DNA of 64,000 nucleotides from Desulfovibrio legallii (GCF_004309735.1 NZ_SIXC01000003.1:99857-163856), one strand, 5' to 3'. Shown: positions 51,176-61,741, counted from the first letter of the stretch. A program made the numbers and translations. Notes: generated from the sequence alone by a model not told the origin.

Positions 51176-51451
51176 GACAGTCCTCCTGTGTGCTAACCCT
51201 TATAAATGTCAAGGGCAGCTTTAACTTTGGCCTAACCACTAGAAAATGTCAATAGCTTTTCTATAGTTCGTGGTGCGGCTCGGCGCAGCGCCGCTCCAGA
51301 CGTCCGTTCGGCGGCGCAGGTAAAGGCCCGCCCCTGGGGTTGCGTAAGCAGACGCCAGCCACGCAGGTTACGCGCAATGCGTGTGCGCGGGTACGCGCCG
51401 GAATGCGCGTGTCGCAGACTTTGAGCAGGCATATCCTCAAAAGGAAGCTGC
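51176..51451. other. Gap upstream of the second barrel gene
   Basis: No gene seen. It includes two TTGACAT sequences on the minus strand (near 51215 and 51251), which may be -35 elements for the barrel gene, and GC-rich inverted sequences around 51280-51330 that I could not resolve into a defined element. Repeat copy 2 begins at 51452. Confidence 0.5.
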
Positions 51452-51579
51452 CTAGAGCAGTTAGCGAATGAAATGAGCTAACTGCTCTGCAAGGATTTTC
51501 TTGAAAATCCTTGCCACGAAATGCGAGAAGGCAGGCTTTTGCCTGCCGTAAGCGAGCATTTCAAGTGTTAAATGCTCTA
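51452..51579 (-). repeat. 128-bp multi-hairpin dispersed repeat, copy 2
   Basis: Inverted copy of 29027-29154, about 125 of 128 identical. Here the last stem is complete at 12 bases (AGAGCAGTTAGC/GCTAACTGCTCT). The element begins exactly at the TAG stop of the FadL-type gene (51577-51579), so the stop codon is provided by, or coincides with, the repeat end. Confidence 0.92.
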
Positions 51580-52860
51580 GAAGGCATACGCCAGTGAAAC
51601 CATATAGACATTGGCCGCAACATTTTTGGATTGCCCCCCGCTGATGCCGGAAAGCTGGTTGCGAATGCCGCTTGCATCGGTGCGGTCGTAGTCCGTACTG
51701 TTGATCCAGAAGTGGGCGTAGGCCAGATCCAGGGTCCAGTTGTTCCAGGCAAAGCCCGTGCCCAGGCTGAGCATCTGGCGGCCGTTGACGGGCATGATGT
51801 AGTCTGCGTGGTCTTCGTTGAGCACCGGCGTTTCGTAGGCGAAACCGGCCCGCAGGGTCCACCAGTCCAGGGGGCGGTATTCCACGCTGGCGTTGAAGTT
51901 CCAGCCGTCCCGCCATTCCTTGTTGTTGACGGAGCTGTACCCGTTGTCCATGTAGATATTCAGGGCGTTGTAGGTGGACCAGCGCGTCCACACCGCGCCC
52001 ACCTCAAAGCTCAGATTGTCCAGGGGCTTGTAGGCAATGCCCAGGGCGGCGGAGTCGGGCAGCTGTAAGGTCGTGTTGGCCGAGCAATCCCTGGCGGCGG
52101 GCAGGTGCTGGCCCATTTTGACAAGCATGTTCTGGTCATGGCGGCCAAATTCCACATCGCCGTCCAGGCGCATGGTCACCTGGCTTTTGTAGCTCAGGCC
52201 CACAGACCACTGGTCGCTGAGGCGCATGTGCAGGCCGAACTGCGCGCCCATGCCCCAGCCGGTGCCTTCCAGCTGCATGTCGTTGTCATACTTTTCGAGG
52301 GTGGGGGTAACTGTGGGGATTTTGTTGCCCATGTACATGTGGGCGTACATGGCTTCCACCCCGGCGGAAACGGAAAACACGTCGTTGAGCTTTACGGCCA
52401 GGGTAGGCACAAAGGAAAAGGTCTGCACGCCCACGTCGTACACACTGTAGCGGCCGTCCCAGTTGCCGGAAAAGCTGTTGCCCAGGCCGAAGCGTGAAAA
52501 GGCCGCCAGCCCCAGCCAGACCCGGTCGTTAAGCTGCTGGGTCAGGTAGGCGTGGGGGGCGGTCCAGATGGCCGGCTTGGTAAAGGTGGTGTGCCGGCTG
52601 CCGTCCTGCATGTCGGCTTCAATGCTGCCGTACGGCGCAATAAAGGCAAAGCCGCCCATGACCTGGGTGCCGGGCAACTGGGTGATGCCCGCCGCATTGT
52701 AGGCCAGGGCCGAAGGGTCGTTGGCCCGCCCCACCATGCCGCCAGCCAAGGAAACGCCCCTGGCGCTCCATTCGTTAAGGGCAAAGCCCTCTGCCAACAC
52801 CCCGGACGCGCAGCACAACACCAGCGCCAGGCCCAAAACACACGCGCGCAGACCCCGCAT
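51577..52860 (-). CDS. FadL/OmpP1/TodX-type outer-membrane transporter
   Basis: Encodes 427 residues with a signal peptide (LRACVLGLALVLCCASGVLA). The mature N-terminus EGFALNEWSARGVSLAGGMV with AYNAAGITQLPGTQVMGG is the FadL family's plug region. The body has many alternating strands and ends in phenylalanine (MVSLAYAF). FadL-type channels take up long-chain fatty acids or hydrophobic compounds. Start ATG 52860 is chosen with GGAGGAGTG just upstream; a GTG one codon earlier is also possible. The TAG stop is the first codon of repeat copy 2. Confidence 0.92.
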   Translation of the reverse strand: MRGLRACVLGLALVLCCASGVLAEGFALNEWSARGVSLAGGMVGRANDPSALAYNAAGITQLPGTQVMGGFAFIAPYGSIEADMQDGSRHTTFTKPAIWTAPHAYLTQQLNDRVWLGLAAFSRFGLGNSFSGNWDGRYSVYDVGVQTFSFVPTLAVKLNDVFSVSAGVEAMYAHMYMGNKIPTVTPTLEKYDNDMQLEGTGWGMGAQFGLHMRLSDQWSVGLSYKSQVTMRLDGDVEFGRHDQNMLVKMGQHLPAARDCSANTTLQLPDSAALGIAYKPLDNLSFEVGAVWTRWSTYNALNIYMDNGYSSVNNKEWRDGWNFNASVEYRPLDWWTLRAGFAYETPVLNEDHADYIMPVNGRQMLSLGTGFAWNNWTLDLAYAHFWINSTDYDRTDASGIRNQLSGISGGQSKNVAANVYMVSLAYAF

Positions 52861-52941
52861 CACTCCTCCAGTACCCTAGAAAGTGCCAAGAAATGCACCG
52901 ACAGCGGCAGCCCCGCCGACAGCACGAAATACGAAGGAGTT

Positions 52942-55299
52942 TCACAACATATTTACGGGATCAAGGTCAAGAAAAAGTCGCAGGTGCGCGGCTGCTTTTT
53001 GTTGCCGCGCGAAAAAAAAGACCTGACGCAGCGCTTGCCAGTCCTGCGCTTTCAGCAGGCAGGAGAAGCGCTTGCGTCCGCGCAGCAGGGCCAGGGGCGC
53101 GGGTGCGGGGCCCAGCATCTGCACGCCCAGTTCCCTGGCCCTGCCGCGCATGGCGGCGGCCACGGCATTCAGGGCCTGGGGGCCCTCTTGCGCCTCCCTG
53201 GCAAAGGAAATGCGCACCAGAGCCAGACGTACAAAGGGCGGGTAGCGCCGCAGCCGTCGGCGGGCCAGCTCTTCCGCATAAAAGCCTTCGTAATCCGCCG
53301 TGCGCACAAACTGCCAGCAGTAGTGGCTTACGTCGCGGGTCTGGATGAGCACGCGGCCGGGTTTTTCTCCCCGGCCGGCCCGCCCGGCGGACTGCACCAG
53401 CAGCTGAAAGGTGCGCTCTGCCGCGCGGTAGTCGGGCAGGTTCAGGCCCAGGTCGGCGTCGGCCACCACCACCAGGGTCACCTGCGGAAAGTGGTGCCCC
53501 TTGGAAAGCATTTGCGTGCCCACCAGGATGGGCGCTTCCTGCCGGGCGAAGGCGGCGAGGATTTCTTCCATGCGGCCGGGACGGCGGGTGCTGTCCCGAT
53601 CCAGACGCAGTACGGGCCCGCCCGCCAGTACGCCCAGGCGTTCCGCCAGGCGTTCCGTGCCCTCGCCCAAGGGCAGATAGTCCGTGCCGCCGCAGTGGGG
53701 GCAGGGCGTGGGAAAGGGCAGACTATAGCCGCAGTAGTGGCAGACCAGGCGCTCCAGCCCCTTGTGGTAGGTCAGGCCGATTTCGCACTGCGGGCAGCGC
53801 AGCACGCGGCTGCAGTCCAGACAGTACATGAGGGGCGCGTAGCCCCGGCGGTTGAGCAGCACCACGGCCTGTTCCCCCCGGGCCAGGGTGGCGCGCAGGG
53901 CCTCTTCGCTGGCCGGGGCCAGGGGGCTTTGGCCGGCTGCGGGGGCAAGGCTGCCGATATCCACCAGGTCCACAGGGGGCAGATCCCTGCCGCCCACGCG
54001 CCGGGGCAGGCGCAGCAAAGGCAGACGCCCTGTTTCCGCCGCGTAAAAAGTTTTGAGGTCCGGCGTGGCCGAACCCAGCACCAGCAGACCGCGGTTCTGC
54101 GCCGCGCGGAACCAGGCTACCTCCTTGGCCTGGTAAGCCAGGCTTTCTTCCTGCTTAAAGGAGCCGTCGTGTTCTTCGTCCAGCACAATGCAGCCCAGCC
54201 GGGGCACGGGCAGAAACAGGGCCGAGCGCGTGCCCACCACCAGGCAGGGATCCTTGCGTTCGGCCAGCTGGCGGAAGGTGGCCTCCCGTCGCGTTGGGGT
54301 CTGGTAGCCGTGGTGGAAGTAGAGGGGCGCTCCCGGCAGGGCGCAGGCCGCGTCCCGCCGCAGCTTGTGGGCCAGGGCCACCTCCGGAGCCAGCAGCAGC
54401 AGACTTTTGCCGGCAGCCAGGCAGGCCTTGGCCAGCTCCAGATACACGGCCGTCTTGCCGCTGCCTGTTACGCCGAACAGCAGGCGTGAAGCCGGGGCCT
54501 CCGCGCGCAGGGCCGACAGCAGGTTGTCGAGGGCGGCGGTCTGGTCCGCATTGAGGCTGAACGGGGCCGGAGGCGGCGGCAGCAGGGACTGTTCCAGGGC
54601 GTCCGTGGGGTCTTCGGCCTCCTCTCGCTCCAGCGCCACATGCCCGGCCTCAATGAGGCTGCGCAGGGCCGGGGCGGCCTGCTGGCCCAGGTTGCGGAGC
54701 AGTTGTCGGCGGCACACGGCGCCGTGGGCGTGCAGGTATTCCAGCACGGCGATCTGGCGGGAGGCGGCGGGGCGCACGGGCCAGGGCGGGTCCACGCGCA
54801 GCAGGCAGAGTTCTTCGCTGGCCGCGTCCGTGCCCGGCGGCAGCAGGCGGGCCGCGTTGGAAAGCAGGGCCTGGGCCAGCTCTGCCCTGGTTTCCTGGTC
54901 TGCCGCACGCAGGCGCGCCAGAGGCCAGACCGCTGCCCGGCCTTGGTGCAGGCAGTGCAGGCGCACGCCCGTCTTGCGCAGGCCCAGGGGCAGCACATGC
55001 CCCAGAATACTGCCGGGCGTTAGCCCTTGCCGACGGGCCAGGTCCTGGGCCAGGGCCAGCAAATCCGGCGCGAGCAGCGGGGCGGGCTCCAGAGGCCAGC
55101 ACAGGTCTTTGCAGACAACGCCCGGCGGCAGGTCGATCTGCGCGCTGGTTTCCAGCAGCACGGCGGCCCGTAGGGCGCCCCGGCCCAGGGGCGCGGCCAC
55201 GCGCAGGCCCGGCTTCCAGAATTCCACGGGAAATTCCGTCGGCAGGCTGTAGCTCAGACTGGCGTAGGGCGGGCTCAACAGGGCGACGGTGGCGTACAT
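52942..55299 (-). CDS. priA: Primosomal protein N' (replication restart helicase PriA)
   Basis: Encodes 785 residues. PriA reloads the replisome at stalled forks. Walker A GVTGSGKTAVY is near residue 276, and the DEEH box near 375. Zinc-binding cysteines lie between about 488 and 537: CLDCSRVLRCPQC, then CHYCGYSLPFPTPCPHC. The helicase motifs VGTQMLSKGHHFPQVTLV and QSAGRAGRGEKPGRVLIQT follow. The N-terminal 3'-end-binding domain is diverged but present. ATG 55299 begins MYATVALLSPPYASL as expected; the reading frame remains open further upstream into galU, which is not homologous. The priA start lies 82 bases downstream of the galU stop. Confidence 0.97.
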   Translation of the reverse strand: MYATVALLSPPYASLSYSLPTEFPVEFWKPGLRVAAPLGRGALRAAVLLETSAQIDLPPGVVCKDLCWPLEPAPLLAPDLLALAQDLARRQGLTPGSILGHVLPLGLRKTGVRLHCLHQGRAAVWPLARLRAADQETRAELAQALLSNAARLLPPGTDAASEELCLLRVDPPWPVRPAASRQIAVLEYLHAHGAVCRRQLLRNLGQQAAPALRSLIEAGHVALEREEAEDPTDALEQSLLPPPPAPFSLNADQTAALDNLLSALRAEAPASRLLFGVTGSGKTAVYLELAKACLAAGKSLLLLAPEVALAHKLRRDAACALPGAPLYFHHGYQTPTRREATFRQLAERKDPCLVVGTRSALFLPVPRLGCIVLDEEHDGSFKQEESLAYQAKEVAWFRAAQNRGLLVLGSATPDLKTFYAAETGRLPLLRLPRRVGGRDLPPVDLVDIGSLAPAAGQSPLAPASEEALRATLARGEQAVVLLNRRGYAPLMYCLDCSRVLRCPQCEIGLTYHKGLERLVCHYCGYSLPFPTPCPHCGGTDYLPLGEGTERLAERLGVLAGGPVLRLDRDSTRRPGRMEEILAAFARQEAPILVGTQMLSKGHHFPQVTLVVVADADLGLNLPDYRAAERTFQLLVQSAGRAGRGEKPGRVLIQTRDVSHYCWQFVRTADYEGFYAEELARRRLRRYPPFVRLALVRISFAREAQEGPQALNAVAAAMRGRARELGVQMLGPAPAPLALLRGRKRFSCLLKAQDWQALRQVFFFARQQKAAAHLRLFLDLDPVNML

Positions 55300-55381
55300 G
55301 CGGCACTCTTGACGGTAAAACGCGAACCCCTCCGCGGGCGCGGCCTGCGGAGGGGCAAAAAAGGCGCGGGGCGCGATGGTA

Positions 55382-56254
55382 TCAGTGGAACTGCACGATC
55401 TTGCGCAGTTTGTCCAGCAGTTCGTAGCGCAGTTCCTCATCCTGCAGGGCAAAGTAGATATTGGCCGTGAGAAATTCGGCCCAGTCGCCGGCGTCAAAAC
55501 GCATGCCGGTCATGCGCACGGCCATCATACCTCTTTCCTGGGCCATAGCCTGCAGGGCGTCGGTAAGCTGTATTTCGCCGCCGTGGCCGGGCGTGACTTT
55601 TTCCAGATAGTCAAAAATATCCGGCGTAAGCACGTAGCGGCCCACAATGGCCAGGCGCGAGGGCGCGTCCTCGCGCCGGGGCTTTTCCACCATGCTTTTG
55701 ATGCGGTAGACGCCTGGGGTCACTTCTTCGCCGTCAATGATGCCGTAGCGGCTGACTTTTTCCCACGGCACTTCCATGACGCCAATGACGGGCATGTTTT
55801 CCGCCAGGGCCACTTCTTTGAGCTGACCGATGCCCGGCACGCCGCCGAACATGAGGTCGTCGCCCACCATGATGGCAAAGGGGTCGTCCCGCACCAGCTC
55901 ACGCGCACAGAGTACGGCATGGCCCAGGCCCAGCTGTTTTTTCTGGCGCACGGACATGATGTTGACCATTTCCGCCACGCGGCGCACTTCGGCCAGCTTG
56001 TCCAGCTTGCCGGCCCGCTGCAGCACGGCTTCCAGCTGCAGGTTGTAGTCGAAATGGTCCTCGATGACGCTTTTATCCCGGTTGGTCACAAAGATGACGT
56101 CTTCAATGGCTGCCCGCTGAGCCTCCTCCACCACATACTGGATGACGGGCTTGTTATAGATGGGCAGCATTTCTTTGGGAATATTCTTGGTAGCGGGCAG
56201 GGAGCGCGTGCCCCATCCGGCCACGGGGATGACGACCTTGCGAATATCCTTCAT
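55382..56254 (-). CDS. galU: UTP-glucose-1-phosphate uridylyltransferase
   Basis: Encodes 290 residues. It makes UDP-glucose from UTP and glucose-1-phosphate for envelope polysaccharides. Signatures are KVVIPVAGWGTRSLPATKNI with KEMLPIYNKPVIQYVVEEA at the N-terminus, QLGLGHAVLCARELV, and the metal-site aspartates in VGDDLMFGG. The C-terminus includes GEIQLTDALQAMAQE and FDAGDWAEFLTANIYFAL. CTGGAGGCAGAC precedes ATG 56254. It lies upstream of priA on the same strand; whether they share a transcript is uncertain. Confidence 0.97.
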   Translation of the reverse strand: MKDIRKVVIPVAGWGTRSLPATKNIPKEMLPIYNKPVIQYVVEEAQRAAIEDVIFVTNRDKSVIEDHFDYNLQLEAVLQRAGKLDKLAEVRRVAEMVNIMSVRQKKQLGLGHAVLCARELVRDDPFAIMVGDDLMFGGVPGIGQLKEVALAENMPVIGVMEVPWEKVSRYGIIDGEEVTPGVYRIKSMVEKPRREDAPSRLAIVGRYVLTPDIFDYLEKVTPGHGGEIQLTDALQAMAQERGMMAVRMTGMRFDAGDWAEFLTANIYFALQDEELRYELLDKLRKIVQFH

Positions 56255-56494
56255 GTCTGCCTCCAGGTTGGGGGGATTGCTTTCCATAATCATGGGCCAA
56301 AAAAGATTGTTGGGCAAGCGCCCCCCACCCGTAAAACGCCCGTGGGGACGCCCGAACGCACGCCTGCCGCAAGGGTGGGCGGCGTTGGGCTGCGCGCGCA
56401 ATGCCGTAATATTTGCCGACTGTTGCAGCAGGTGTGCCCGCAAGGGCGGGCTGCGCCGATAAAATCGGGCACGGCCAAAGCGCTGTGCCGGGAA

Positions 56495-56524
56495 CAAAAA
56501 AGGCCGCCCCGCTTGCGGGCGGCC
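56495..56524 (-). terminator. Rho-independent terminator of the glycine-zipper lipoprotein gene
   Basis: On the minus strand GGCCGCCC (56524-56517) pairs with GGGCGGCC (56509-56502) across a seven-base loop, followed by six Ts. It lies 40 bases after the stop of the lipoprotein gene. Confidence 0.9.
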
Positions 56525-56564
56525 CTGTATGGGCGGGGCAGCCCCGCCCGTAGTTGACAAAGTT

Positions 56565-56807
56565 TTACCAGCTTTTGTTCTTGCTTTGCTCGTGGCCGAT
56601 GATGCCGCCGGCCAGCGCGCCCACGCCTGCGCCGGTAAGCGCGCCCCAACCGGCCGAGCCGCCGGCGATGGCGGCCACGCCCGCGCCGCCCAAAGCGCCC
56701 AGGGCTGCGCCGCTGGCTACGCCCTGCTGGGTTTTGCTCATGTTGGTGCAGCCCAGACCGCTGGCTACCAGCGCGGCCAGAAGGCCAATCATCAGGAATT
56801 TTTTCAT
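56565..56807 (-). CDS. Glycine-zipper lipoprotein, 80 residues
   Basis: A lipobox is visible (LVASGLGC, Cys20). The mature chain is Gly/Ala-rich with repeated small residues (GAALGALGGAGVAAIAGGSA, then GALTGAGVGALAGGIIGH), the pattern of YMGG-like glycine-zipper proteins, which sit in or near the outer membrane. AAGGAGACAGTT precedes the ATG. It follows the 141-residue exported gene by 30 bases. It ends with a basic tail (SKNKSW). Confidence 0.87.
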   Translation of the reverse strand: MKKFLMIGLLAALVASGLGCTNMSKTQQGVASGAALGALGGAGVAAIAGGSAGWGALTGAGVGALAGGIIGHEQSKNKSW

Positions 56808-56837
56808 AACTGTCTCCTTGCGCCTTGCGCAGCCTGC

Positions 56838-57263
56838 TTATTGCGCGGCCAGACGCGGCGCGATGAGTTCGTACCAGATCACGTCCATGACCGGGCGGTC
56901 AAGGTGCTGCGGATTGGCGGCGTACCACTTGTCCACTTCGGCCGCCACCTCGGCACGGCTCATGCCCTTGAAGGCTTTCATCCAGCCCTTTTCAAAAGGG
57001 GAGAGGGTGTAGACCGGGCGTTTGCCCGCCTTGGCGGCTTTTTCGGTCAGTTTTGCATTGACGAAGTATTCCACGGTAATAGCAGTTTCCACCCCGAAGA
57101 GGAAGGAGGCTTTTTCAGATTCTTCGGTGCGCTGCCAGACAGTCCCGGTGAATTGCTCTACGGGGTTGTCGCGCGTGGTGTGCGGCCCTTCAGCAGCCAG
57201 GGACGGGACGCAGGGCGTCGCCAGGGCCAAGGCCAGGGTCAGACTCAACAGTGTCTTTTTCAC
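56838..57263 (-). CDS. Exported hypothetical protein, 141 residues
   Basis: GTG 57263 is taken as the start because AAAGGAGCTTCGT lies directly upstream and the product begins VKKTLLSLTLALALATPCVP, a signal peptide. An in-frame ATG at 57299 has no such signal. The mature part, starting near AAEGPHTTRDNP, contains GTVWQRTEESEKASFLFGVE and a conserved-looking C-terminus WYELIAPRLAAQ. I cannot name it. It precedes the glycine-zipper lipoprotein gene and is probably co-transcribed with it. Confidence 0.72.
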   Translation of the reverse strand: MKKTLLSLTLALALATPCVPSLAAEGPHTTRDNPVEQFTGTVWQRTEESEKASFLFGVETAITVEYFVNAKLTEKAAKAGKRPVYTLSPFEKGWMKAFKGMSRAEVAAEVDKWYAANPQHLDRPVMDVIWYELIAPRLAAQ

Positions 57264-57365
57264 ACGAAGCTCCTTTGGGGTTGGGGTCATGGCGGACAAG
57301 CCGTCGCATCCACTTCACCATAGCCGCAAGCGTCACGGAGAATCAAGTCCCGCGGCGGCAGGGCC

Positions 57366-58496
57366 TCAGCTGTTGACTGCCGTGGCGATCATATCCTTAA
57401 ACCGGGCAAAAAGGTAGCGCCCGTCGTGGGGGCCGGCCGCGGCTTCAGGGTGAAACTGCACGCTCATGACGGGCAGCCGGGTATGACGCAGACCTTCCAG
57501 GGTATTGTCATTGAGGTTGATATGCGTGGCCTCCACGTCGGGCGCGTCGTCCAGCACCACATGGAAGCCGTGGTTCTGCGAGGAGATTTCAATGCGCCCG
57601 GTGGTCAGGTCTTTGACGGGGTGGTTGCAGCCGTGGTGGCCGAACTTGAGTTTGTGTGTGGTGCCGCCCAGGGCATGGCCGATGAGCTGGTGCCCCAGGC
57701 AGATGCCCGTGACCGGGAACATGTCAATGAGTTCGCGCACCAGGGCAATGGCGTCGGTAAGGGTGGCCGGGTCGCCGGGGCCGTTGGAGAGAAACACGCC
57801 CTGAGCTCCGCTGGCTTTGGCCCGCGCGGCGCTGAAATTGGGCGGTACGGCCAGGGGTTCGAAACCCGCCGCGCAGAGGCAGCGCAGGATGTTCCACTTG
57901 ATGCCGTAGTCATAGACCAGCAGGGGCAGGCCCGTGCCGCGCCAGGCGTAGGCGCCGTTTTCGTCCAGGGCGACTTCCTGGGGGGCGTTGTCGATCCAGG
58001 CGTAGGGCTTTTGGGCGGCCACAAAGGGCACCAGGTTGCGGCCCTGCATGGTGGGCAGGGCGCGGGCGCGCTCTTGCAGCACGCGGCGGTCCTGCTCTTT
58101 GGTAGAGATAATGCCGCGCATGGCCCCGTGCAGGCGCAGGTGGCGGGTCAGAGCGCGGGTATCCAGCCCTTCCATGCCGGGGGTTTCATAGCGCTGCAGA
58201 AAGGCGGGCAGGCTCATGTGGGACCGCCAGCTGGAAGGCTGCTTGCAGCATTCCTTGACCAGAAAGGCGGCGCAGTGCACCCGCGCGGATTCCATATCTT
58301 CACGGCAGATGCCGTAGTTGCCCACAAGCGGGTAGGTCATGCAGACCATCTGCCCGTAGTAGGAGGGGTCGGTGAGGACCTCCTGATAGCCGGTCATGCC
58401 CGTGGTGAAGATGACTTCGCCGCCGGTTTCGAACTCTCCGGTAAAGGACTTGCCTTCCAACGTAAAACCGTCTTCCAGCACCAGCAATGCTTTCAT
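57366..58496 (-). CDS. carA: Carbamoyl-phosphate synthase small (glutaminase) subunit
   Basis: Encodes 376 residues. It releases ammonia from glutamine for carbamoyl phosphate used in arginine and pyrimidine synthesis. The N-terminal domain shows [20 protein letters not shown], and the glutaminase catalytic Cys lies in [17 protein letters not shown] (near residue 265), with the catalytic His-Glu in [13 protein letters not shown]. Unusually, it lies downstream of carB with two bases between carB's stop and carA's start. The start ATG 58496 has AGCTATG context with weak Shine-Dalgarno, consistent with coupling to carB. Confidence 0.97.
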   Translation of the reverse strand: MKALLVLEDGFTLEGKSFTGEFETGGEVIFTTGMTGYQEVLTDPSYYGQMVCMTYPLVGNYGICREDMESARVHCAAFLVKECCKQPSSWRSHMSLPAFLQRYETPGMEGLDTRALTRHLRLHGAMRGIISTKEQDRRVLQERARALPTMQGRNLVPFVAAQKPYAWIDNAPQEVALDENGAYAWRGTGLPLLVYDYGIKWNILRCLCAAGFEPLAVPPNFSAARAKASGAQGVFLSNGPGDPATLTDAIALVRELIDMFPVTGICLGHQLIGHALGGTTHKLKFGHHGCNHPVKDLTTGRIEISSQNHGFHVVLDDAPDVEATHINLNDNTLEGLRHTRLPVMSVQFHPEAAAGPHDGRYLFARFKDMIATAVNS

Positions 58497-58498
58497 AG

Positions 58499-61400
58499 CT
58501 ACCCCCGCGCTTCCCGCGCGTAGTATTCCTGCAGACTTTCCACATGCACCTCGTCGCGGCGGGAGCCGATGGCCGTGGCCGTGGCCCTGGCGGCGGCGAT
58601 GGTGGTGCAGTAGGGGACCTTGAACATGAGGGCCGCGTGCCGGATGGCCTTGGAATCTTTGGCCGTGTGCTTGCCAGAGGCCGTGTTGATGACCAGGGCC
58701 ACCTCGTGATTGATGAGCAGGTCCACGATATTGGGCCGACCTTCATAGACTTTGAGCACTTCTTCCACGTCTAGGCCGCGTTGGCGCAGCACGGCGGCGG
58801 TGCCGCGCGTGGCCAGAAGCTGAAAGCCCAGTTCGGCAAACTTCTGGGCCACCTCGGGCAGGTAGGGTTTGTCTCTGTCGTTGACGGAAAGGAAGATGCG
58901 CCCGCCCTGGGGCAGCGCCTGCCCCGCACCCAGCTGGCTTTTGAGGAAGGCCTCGCCGAAGCTGGGGCCCATGCCCATGACCTCGCCCGTGGAGTGCATT
59001 TCCGGTCCCAGAATGACGTCCACCCCAGGGAAGCGCTGGAAGGGCAGCACGGCTTCCTTCACGCAGACAAAGCCGCCCTTGCGCAGGCTCCAGGGGTCCA
59101 GTCCCTCCAGGGTTTTGCCCAGCATGACCTGGGTGGCCAGGTAGGGCAAGGGCACGCCCGTGGCCTTGGAAACGAAGGGGGCCGTGCGCGAGGCGCGGGG
59201 GTTCACTTCCAGAATGTAGATGTCATCGCCCTTGATGGCGAACTGGATGTTCATGAGCCCCACCACGCGCAGTTCTCTGGCCAGGGCTTCGGTCTGAGCC
59301 GCGATGTTGGCCACGTGGTCGTAGGAGAGGGAATAGGAAGGCAGCACGCAGGCCGAGTCGCCGGAGTGGATGCCGGCTTCCTCAATATGTTCCATGATGC
59401 CGGCAACGTACACGTCCTTACCGTCGGAGAGGGCGTCCACGTCCACCTCCACGGCATGCTCCAGGAACTTGTCGATAAGGATGGGGTGCTCCGGCTTTTG
59501 GGGCACTTGGGCGTGGAAGTATTCGGTCAGTTCCGTGGCGTCGTAGACCACGGCCATGGCGCGCCCGCCCAGCACATAGCTGGGCCGCACCACCACGGGA
59601 TAGCTGATGCGTTCGGCCGCCTCTTTGGCTTCTTCAAGACTCATGGCCGTGCCGTTGGGCGGCTGCAGCAGATTGAGCTTCTGGATCAGGGCCTGGAAGC
59701 GTTCGCGGTCTTCAGCCCGGTCTATGGCGTCCGGGCTGGTGCCCAGAATGGGCACGCCCGCGCGCATGAGGGGCACGGCCAGGTTGAGGGGGGTCTGTCC
59801 GCCAAACTGCACGATGACCCCTTCAGGCTTTTCTTTTTCCACAATGTTCATGACGTCTTCAAACGTCAAGGGTTCAAAGTAGAGGCGGTCGGAGGTGTCG
59901 TAGTCCGTGGACACGGTTTCGGGGTTGGAGTTGACCATAATGGCCATGACGCCCGCGTCCCGCAGCGCGAAGGAAGCGTGGCAGCAGCAGTAGTCGAACT
60001 CTATGCCCTGGCCAATGCGGTTGGGGCCGCCGCCCAGGATGAGCACCTTGCGCCGGTCTTCCACCACCAGTTCGTCGCCGTGCTCGTAGGTGGAGTAGAA
60101 ATAGGGGGTATAGGCCTCAAATTCCGCCGCGCAGGTATCCACCAGATAGTAGGTGGGCACGATGTCCATTTCTTTGCGCAGGCGGCGGATGTCGCTTTCG
60201 GGCCGCTTCCACATTTCCGCCAGCTGCCGGTCGGAGAAACCGTATTCCTTGGCTTCGCGCAGGATAAGGCGCAGATGGGGGTTGGTGGCGGTCATGTCGT
60301 TGGCCAGGCCGAAGTCGCTGATGCGGGCCTCCATATCCACAATTGCCTTGACCTGCCGCACAAACCAGGGGTCAAAGGAAGATGCGGCGGTGATTTCCTC
60401 TTCACTCAGGCCCGCGATCAGGGCCTGGCGCAGGGCAAAGATGCGTTTGGAATTGGGCCGGTGCAGGGCTTCCAGAATGGTTTCCCGGTCGGGCAGGGCG
60501 GCACGGAAGTTAAAGCCCAGGCCTGTGGCGCCGATTTCCATGGAGCGCAGGCCCTTCTGCAGCGCTTCCTTGAAGGTGCGCCCAATGCTCATGGCCTCGC
60601 CCACGCTCTTCATGGAGGTGGTCAGCTCGTCCTGGGCGCCGGGGAACTTTTCAAAAGTGAAGCGCGGCACTTTGACCACGCAGTAGTCAATGGCGGGCTC
60701 GAAGCTGGCCACAGTTTCGCGGGTAATGTCGTTGCGCAGCTCGTCCAGAGTATAGCCCACGGCCAGCTTGGCCGCAATTTTGGCGATGGGGAAGCCCGTG
60801 GCCTTGGAGGCCAGAGCCGAAGAGCGCGACACGCGCGGGTTCATCTCAATAACCACCAGGTCGCCGTTGGCCGGGTTGATGCCGAACTGCACGTTGCTGC
60901 CGCCCGTTTCCACGCCGATTTCGCGCATGATGGCGATGGAGGCGTCGCGGATATTCTGGTATTCCGCGTCCGAAAGGGTCTGGATGGGGGCCACGGTGAT
61001 GGAGTCGCCCGTGTGCACGCCCATGGGGTCGAAGTTCTCAATGGAACAGATGATGACGCAGTTGTCCTTGGCGTCGCGCATGACTTCCATTTCGATTTCT
61101 TTCCAGCCCAGCACGCTCTGTTCGATCATGACCTCGGAGGTGGGGCTGGCGGTCAGGCCGTTGGCGGCCACTTCCTCCAGATCCTCCAGATTGTAGGCCA
61201 CGCCGCCGCCCGTGCCGCCCAGGGTGAAGGCCGGGCGCACGATCAGCGGGAAGGGCAGCACATTGCCCAGGCGGCGCACGTCGTCCATGCTGCGGGCAAT
61301 GCCGCTGGCGGGCACCTGCAGGCCGATGCGCTCCATGGCCTCGCGGAAGAGTTCGCGGCTTTCGGCCTTTTCAATGACCTCGGCCCGCGCGCCGATGAGC

Positions 61401-61741
61401 TCTACGCCGCATTCCGCCAAAACGCCGCTCTTGGCCAGTCCAAGAGCGGCGTTCAAAGCCGTTTGTCCGCCAAGGGTGGGCAGCAGGGCGTCGGGACGCT
61501 CTTTGCGGATGATGGTGGCCAGGGTTTCATGCTCGATGGGCTCCACATAGGTGGCGTCGGCCAGATGCGGATCGGTCATGATGGTGGCCGGATTGGAGTT
61601 GACCAGCACCACCTCGTAGCCCTCTTCCTTGAGGGCCTTGACGGCCTGGGAACCGGAGTAGTCAAACTCGCAGCCCTGACCGATGATGATGGGCCCCGCG
61701 CCGATGACGAGAATTTTGTGCAAATCCGTACGCTTGGGCAT
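58499..61741 (-). CDS. carB: Carbamoyl-phosphate synthase large subunit
   Basis: Encodes 1080 residues. Two ATP-grasp halves are clear: [20 protein letters not shown] with [11 protein letters not shown] at the N-terminus, and the second half starting [20 protein letters not shown] with [16 protein letters not shown]. The C-terminal MGS-type allosteric domain includes [20 protein letters not shown] and [14 protein letters not shown]. It makes carbamoyl phosphate from ammonia, bicarbonate and ATP. Gene order is carB-carA, opposite to the common carA-carB order. A 167-base upstream gap separates it from the divergent methyltransferase gene. Confidence 0.97.
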   Translation of the reverse strand: MPKRTDLHKILVIGAGPIIIGQGCEFDYSGSQAVKALKEEGYEVVLVNSNPATIMTDPHLADATYVEPIEHETLATIIRKERPDALLPTLGGQTALNAALGLAKSGVLAECGVELIGARAEVIEKAESRELFREAMERIGLQVPASGIARSMDDVRRLGNVLPFPLIVRPAFTLGGTGGGVAYNLEDLEEVAANGLTASPTSEVMIEQSVLGWKEIEMEVMRDAKDNCVIICSIENFDPMGVHTGDSITVAPIQTLSDAEYQNIRDASIAIMREIGVETGGSNVQFGINPANGDLVVIEMNPRVSRSSALASKATGFPIAKIAAKLAVGYTLDELRNDITRETVASFEPAIDYCVVKVPRFTFEKFPGAQDELTTSMKSVGEAMSIGRTFKEALQKGLRSMEIGATGLGFNFRAALPDRETILEALHRPNSKRIFALRQALIAGLSEEEITAASSFDPWFVRQVKAIVDMEARISDFGLANDMTATNPHLRLILREAKEYGFSDRQLAEMWKRPESDIRRLRKEMDIVPTYYLVDTCAAEFEAYTPYFYSTYEHGDELVVEDRRKVLILGGGPNRIGQGIEFDYCCCHASFALRDAGVMAIMVNSNPETVSTDYDTSDRLYFEPLTFEDVMNIVEKEKPEGVIVQFGGQTPLNLAVPLMRAGVPILGTSPDAIDRAEDRERFQALIQKLNLLQPPNGTAMSLEEAKEAAERISYPVVVRPSYVLGGRAMAVVYDATELTEYFHAQVPQKPEHPILIDKFLEHAVEVDVDALSDGKDVYVAGIMEHIEEAGIHSGDSACVLPSYSLSYDHVANIAAQTEALARELRVVGLMNIQFAIKGDDIYILEVNPRASRTAPFVSKATGVPLPYLATQVMLGKTLEGLDPWSLRKGGFVCVKEAVLPFQRFPGVDVILGPEMHSTGEVMGMGPSFGEAFLKSQLGAGQALPQGGRIFLSVNDRDKPYLPEVAQKFAELGFQLLATRGTAAVLRQRGLDVEEVLKVYEGRPNIVDLLINHEVALVINTASGKHTAKDSKAIRHAALMFKVPYCTTIAAARATATAIGSRRDEVHVESLQEYYAREARG

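Noticed and set aside
51281..51451. Coding frame extending from the repeat into the gap before the barrel gene
   Set aside because: The frames there are arginine-rich and created by the repeat and GC-rich inverted sequences; no start signal or family resemblance.
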